Shown here: positions 6,827 through 7,164 of the stretch, piece by piece
How positions within the stretch are numbered: the stretch's first letter is position 1
How the letters are laid out: each line of letters begins with the position of its first letter
Assembly (NCBI GenBank): GCA_016927095.1
Contig: JAFGNI010000565.1
Coordinates: forward strand, 1 to 7,164
From: Anaerolineae bacterium
GTDB taxonomy: Bacteria; Chloroflexota; Anaerolineae; B4-G1; SLSP01
Length of the DNA: 7,164 bases
Reading direction: 5' to 3'
The notes under the pieces: model-generated
What the model was told of the DNA's origin: nothing
Database searches by the model: none
Seen by the model: the letters and a program-made list of their open reading frames with translations, nothing else
Program-made: the position numbers and the translations under genes

Positions 6827-6927
6827 TGTCATTCCGAGCGGGTCCTACCATCAGTCTGTCAACGAACCATCACAGCGAGGAGTCTCCTGCCCCGAGACCG
6901 GGTCTGCGTTGGGGCGCGCGATCCTTC
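6827..6927. repeat. 172-bp palindromic repeat, truncated copy 3
   Basis: Starts exactly 172 bp after copy 2 with tgtcattccgagcgggtc and stays similar, though more diverged, to gatccttc at 6920-6927. There it stops and the ROK gene sequence begins; the right inverted end is missing. It encodes the last 18 residues and the stop of the ROK gene. Confidence 0.82.
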
Positions 6928-7164
6928 ATCGCCATCAGCGCCACTGCCAGCCCGGCGTAGTCGCCGACGTGTTCGCCGAGGCCCGCGGGGACGATCTCGC
7001 ACGCTGTCAAGGCATGCGGGTGGGCCTCCTCTGCCAACACGCGGAGCGTCACAGGTTCCAGGAGCGCCCGCTGGCGCCCGTAGATGCTGCCGATGATGAT
7101 CCGTTCGGGGTTGATCACGTCCACGAGCATCGCCAGCCCCCGGCCGAGATAGTGGCCCACGGTC
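6870..7164 (-). CDS. ROK-family protein, C-terminal part (cut by window end)
   Basis: Only the last 97 or so codons are in the window; the frame stays open to base 7164, so the GTG at 7160 is internal rather than a start. The visible part matches the C-terminal ROK domain: GLAMLVDVINPERIIIGSIY, where the usual NPE-x-I-x-x-GG strand has Ser in place of the second Gly, then LEPVTLRVLAEEA, then CEIVPAGLGEHVGDYAGLA, the typical closing helix region. ROK proteins are sugar kinases (glucokinase, ManNAc kinase, fructokinase) or sugar-responsive repressors of the NagC/XylR type. The N-terminal half, which would tell kinase from repressor, lies outside. The last 18 residues (from Lys encoded at 6926-6924 to the end) derive from copy 3 of the 172-bp repeat and are not ROK-like. 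Same strand as the GIY-YIG and sulfatase genes but 400 bp upstream of them across the repeats. Confidence 0.85.
   Translation of the reverse strand, partial: TVGHYLGRGLAMLVDVINPERIIIGSIYGRQRALLEPVTLRVLAEEAHPHALTACEIVPAGLGEHVGDYAGLAVALMAMKDRAPQRRPGLGAGDSSL

Noticed and set aside
6485..6851. Two similar short minus-strand open frames in the 172-bp repeats (sharing GRVVIQSGSSDQPGRV)
   Set aside because: Their similarity follows from the repeat itself; the 172-bp period is not a multiple of three and there is no ribosome binding site or domain.
6483..6927. CRISPR array
   Set aside because: Units are 153-bp palindromes with near-identical 19-nt spacers, not short repeats with unique spacers, and no cas genes are present.

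Overview
The window is GC-rich and reads as part of a carbohydrate-utilisation locus from a bacterium, probably an environmental Chloroflexota (Anaerolineae/Caldilineae-like) lineage. That guess rests on overall gene style, on cytoplasmic-type glycosidases and sulfatase without signal peptides, and on the dense load of short palindromic repeats. It is an inference, not a proven assignment.

Layout. Plus strand, left part: two GH29 alpha-L-fucosidases (60-1592 and 1621-3021) and a 12-TM major facilitator superfamily (MFS) transporter (3093-4385) run in the same direction with short gaps and probably form an operon. A convergent minus-strand pair follows: a small GIY-YIG nuclease-fold protein (6455-6135) whose stop overlaps the start of an S1-type sulfatase (6138-4585) as ATGA. 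Between 6483 and 6927 lie two full copies and one truncated copy of a palindromic element with an exact 172-bp period. The right edge holds the C-terminal third or so of a ROK-family protein (7164-6870, minus strand), cut by the window end.

Function. Fucosidases, a sulfatase and a transporter together suggest import and cytoplasmic breakdown of sulfated, fucose-containing oligosaccharides, with the ROK protein as a possible sugar kinase or sugar-sensing repressor. The substrate cannot be read from the sequence. No formylglycine-generating enzyme or fucose-catabolism gene lies inside the window.

The most unusual signal is not the catabolic locus but the repeats. Three unrelated palindromic repeat families each sit on the stop codon of a gene. 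A 102-bp double-hairpin element supplies the last 33 codons and the TAA of fucosidase 1. A small hairpin with 22-23 bp repeat units abuts the TAG of the sulfatase. Copy 3 of the 172-bp repeat supplies the last 18 codons and the TGA of the ROK gene. The GIY-YIG gene starts 27 bp from the 172-bp array and might be connected to it. A further short repeat-like insertion lies in frame inside the sulfatase. The second fucosidase carries an N-terminal segment that looks like a ribbon-helix-helix domain.

Positions 1-59 hold no complete gene. The fucosidase frame is open back to base 3, so an upstream in-frame extension cannot be excluded.
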